A stretch of DNA of 64,000 bases. It comes from Punica granatum. Its lineage: Eukaryota; Streptophyta; Magnoliopsida; Myrtales; Lythraceae. Below, one piece after another: positions 61,420 through 64,000 of the stretch (position 1 is the first letter of the stretch; each line of letters opens with the position of its first letter). Position numbers and translations under genes: made by a program. Below the pieces are notes generated by a model that saw only the letters and a list, made by a program, of their open reading frames with translations, was not told the origin of the DNA and made no database searches. The DNA lies in assembly GCF_007655135.1 (NCBI RefSeq), contig NC_045129.1:33357122-33421121 (forward strand), in the 5' to 3' direction.

Positions 61420-61543
61420 TGCCTATATGTGTTGAGAGTTATCATCCCATGTCAAAGTATACTAATGAGAAATCCCTGAATTTTTCTTCAAAATTCCAAC
61501 GTGGGACAATGACTCTCAACACATATATTTCCCTCCTTATCCC
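61420..61543. repeat. Inverted pair of LTR-end-like sequences
   Basis: TATGTGTTGAGAGTTATCAT at 61425-61444 and its inverse ATGACTCTCAACACATA at 61509-61525 form a hairpin of about 35 bp per arm around an 80-bp spacer. The TGTTGAGAG...CCCACRTTGGA form resembles a copia-type LTR start. Confidence 0.6.
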
Positions 61544-63288
61544 TTCATTAAGCATATGAACCTTCTTTTTGGTAAGAAAAAAATAAAAATGGAAGATAAA
61601 AAAGAAAGTTATTTGTATTGATTAGTGTTTCTCATTTAATTAGGGAATGGTTAAAAGAGTGAATGATTTCTTTTCTTTTTTCTTTGGGATTATATATGAT
61701 AAAAAGTTCTCCAAAACAGGAATGGAAGAAGTGACAATGAATTGAAGAGATGAGAAAATCTAGTAAATATAGTTGAATTTATAATTTCTATTGATTTTCA
61801 ATTGAGCGGGAGAGTCATTAATTACTAAGCTTATTGCAAGAACATATATAGGAATTATTAAAAAAAACTAGTTATTTCATTTTGATGAATTCAGAAAATA
61901 ATGCTTAACGCTTATGAAAAAGAGACAAACTGGGCTTGCACGAAGTGATAGGACAAGGATAATAAAAGCTCACTAGCAAGAATCAAAGTTAGAATTTCAT
62001 AATTTCTAGGATATTGTACATGACTTCGCATAAGATCCTCTCTTTTTTCTTTTTTTCTCTGTTGGATTATCAAACGATCACTATTATCCTATACTATTAT
62101 CTAGGCCAATGTCTGATTCTATAATTGTCACCTTATTCATATAGGATATGATTGAAAAGTCGGAGATACCTCTTATTTTTAGTTTAAACTAGTCAATAAC
62201 TCACGCGTTGCGCATGATTATTAAATGTAATATAAATTATTATATATATTATTGGCTACATATAAAAGAGAAAAAAAATCGAGTGTGAATTTATTTATCA
62301 AATATTTTAGGAATTTTTCCTACGATAATGGGCGGATATCATTTGGAAATATTAATGTTCAGATTGACTAATCTAATTGATGAATGGGAGATAAAACATT
62401 ATACAGTCCTTGTCTTTTTTAATTCCAGATCTGGATTTACTCATTACAATATTAAAATATTATTTAATAGAGTCCGTTTTTAATTAAGTCTAGGCACAAC
62501 TTTTCACTCTTATTTTTGTGTAAGCATGTACATAAAATACCAAATTAATATTATTAGTAGAGTAGAAAATTCAAGTTCAAATAATTTTGAATATGAAACT
62601 TAAAACAATAATTAAGACTTTTATAGAATCTTTTTAGTAGAGCTTTTAAAACATCCTCATTTTAAAACTATTAATAATTATTTATTCATTAGTAGACCGA
62701 CCCGACTCAACTGGATTAGTCGGGATCCAATTGGACTTCCGAATACAATGATACACATCGAAAAAATCATAATTCATATTTCCAGTTTAAAGCCATTGTA
62801 ACTCCAAGACTGGCCTACCTCAACTCATTGGAATACATTTATAGCACATCTTAGATAAAGATTTAATCGAATAACTAAGAAATCATACTTAAGTGAGAAC
62901 ATTTTTCAATAAAGTAATGGAATGACATGTCATGACCAAGTATTAATAGATTGACCAAGAATTCTTTTCTCTTGATTTGTTTACGCAATTTTCGTTCATG
63001 CTTGGAAAATATTTATAATGATTGGCGTTTGATCGAAAATTTATTTATGATTTCAAAATTCATGGAGTTATCTATAAATAATTACTACGTTTATTAATTT
63101 GAAGTGTTTATTTATTGGCTTCAAAATTTGTGAAATTATCTATAAAATATTTTTTTTCCTGTAAGCATCTATATAATAATTATCTACGCTTATATATATT
63201 ATAATTAAATTTACAAACATTAATATATTATATTTTTTTATCTAGATTTTGCTAAATAAATTTCATGATAATATTAATTTGTATTATG
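61544..63288. other. Intergenic, no gene seen
   Basis: AT-rich. The phrase around 62690-62755 resembles 44697-44755 (ATTAGT..GACTCAACT..ATTAGTC..GATCCAAT), so both probably belong to one dispersed repeat. Confidence 0.4.
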
Positions 63289-63513
63289 TTTAATTGATAA
63301 TATTAATATGTATTTAAACTCATCCGCGGTCCTCCTATAATCAGGTTAGACATGACAAGGAGGGAGATGAGGAGGCTTCAGTTTTTCATGAACAGATGAA
63401 TTTAATTGATAATATTAATAGGTATTTAAGCTCATTCACGATCAGCCTATAATCGGGTGAGACATGATAAAGAGGGACATGAGTAGGTTTCCATTCCTTC
63501 GTCGACAGGTGAG
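63289..63513 (+). repeat. Tandem duplication of about 112 bp
   Basis: 63289-63400 and 63401-63513 align end to end: both start TTTAATTGATAATATTAATA, include CCTATAATC.GGT.AGACATGA.AA.GAGGG, and end near ACAGATGA or ACAGGTGA. Confidence 0.8.
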
Positions 63514-64000
63514 TTGAGGTGATTCGTTGCCTTTTTATTTTTAATATTTTAATGCAATAGATTATTTCTTTTTCCTATTTCTTGTGACACTTACAGATTA
63601 AAATAATTAAGAAGTTTGAGCAATCAATCATATGGGGCTTGACTTTAATCTTATCAACATGGTTATCATTCACGAATTTCGTATGAGAATTACAGTGCCA
63701 GAATAATAATTAGAACATTGGAGAAATTTTATGGGGTTATAGATTATCAAATGGAGTAACAACAATCATCCAAATGGAGTAATGATATTTATCCTTCCCC
63801 TGTCATTTCGATATTATATATATGTGGATATTGTACAATTTAAAAGAAAATATAAAAGTCGAATGATAATATTATTTATTTAATATTATTTTCCGTTCTT
63901 TTTCCTCTCAGGGGTCAACATTTTTTTTTTTGGCTCACTCTTCTTAACTTCTCAATCCTATGCTATGTCACATCATTTTTGTTTTTGTTTTTTTTCAAAT
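63514..64000. other. Intergenic to the window end
   Basis: AT-rich, no gene or repeat structure recognised. Confidence 0.5.

Overview
This is a window of plant nuclear DNA, almost certainly from a dicot. It has AT-rich intergenic DNA, GT-AG introns, three nuclear-type tRNA genes, many small non-autonomous transposons, and proteins typical of land plants: extensin, PPR, R2R3-MYB, PLETHORA, RbcX and plant CcmE. The species cannot be named from the sequence alone.

Layout, left to right. 1-553 (+) is the 3' end of an extensin gene. 2316-2398 (-) is tRNA-Leu(CAA). 3915-7223 (-) is a complete 10-exon class-3 aldehyde dehydrogenase, closest to ALDH3F1. 8827-9542 is the 5'-truncated 3' end of a LINE with an RNase H domain. 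10730-13994 (-) is an 11-exon organellar tRNA 2-thiouridylase (MnmA/TRMU type). 14182-14263 (+) is tRNA-Ser(CGA). 15498-17010 (+) is a NOG1 GTPase pseudogene that has lost its GTPase core. 20370-22280 (+) is a MYB46/MYB83-type R2R3-MYB gene. 24780-24861 (-) is tRNA-Ser(GCT). 25055-27646 (+) is an intronless PLS-class PPR gene. 30039-31635 (-) is RBCX2. 33154-33700 (-) is a decayed extensin copy. 36067-38675 is a nested transposon block. 38885-39941 (+) is mitochondrial CCME. 45212-48018 (+) is a nine-exon PLETHORA1/2-type AP2 gene with a 9-nt micro-exon. From 48019 to the end I find no intact gene, only transposons, SINE-like repeats, microsatellites and captured gene fragments.

The genes do not form a pathway or cluster. 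They include two cell-wall-related loci (extensin and the MYB46/83-type regulator), several organelle-targeted proteins (MnmA, PPR, RbcX2, CcmE) and a root-meristem regulator (PLT). I joined exons by reading splice sites and checking phase through every junction. The five spliced reading frames come out at 485 (ALDH3), 488 (MnmA), 292 (MYB), 235 (RBCX2) and 556 (PLT) residues, and CCME at 258, all close to family lengths.

The most informative non-genic content is transposon history readable from termini and target-site duplications: four hAT-like elements with 8-bp duplications, a truncated LINE with a 17-bp duplication, tandem SINE-like copies one of which was later interrupted by a hAT element, a possible Pack-MULE, and a long foldback element. 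I see no convincing new multi-gene biological system.
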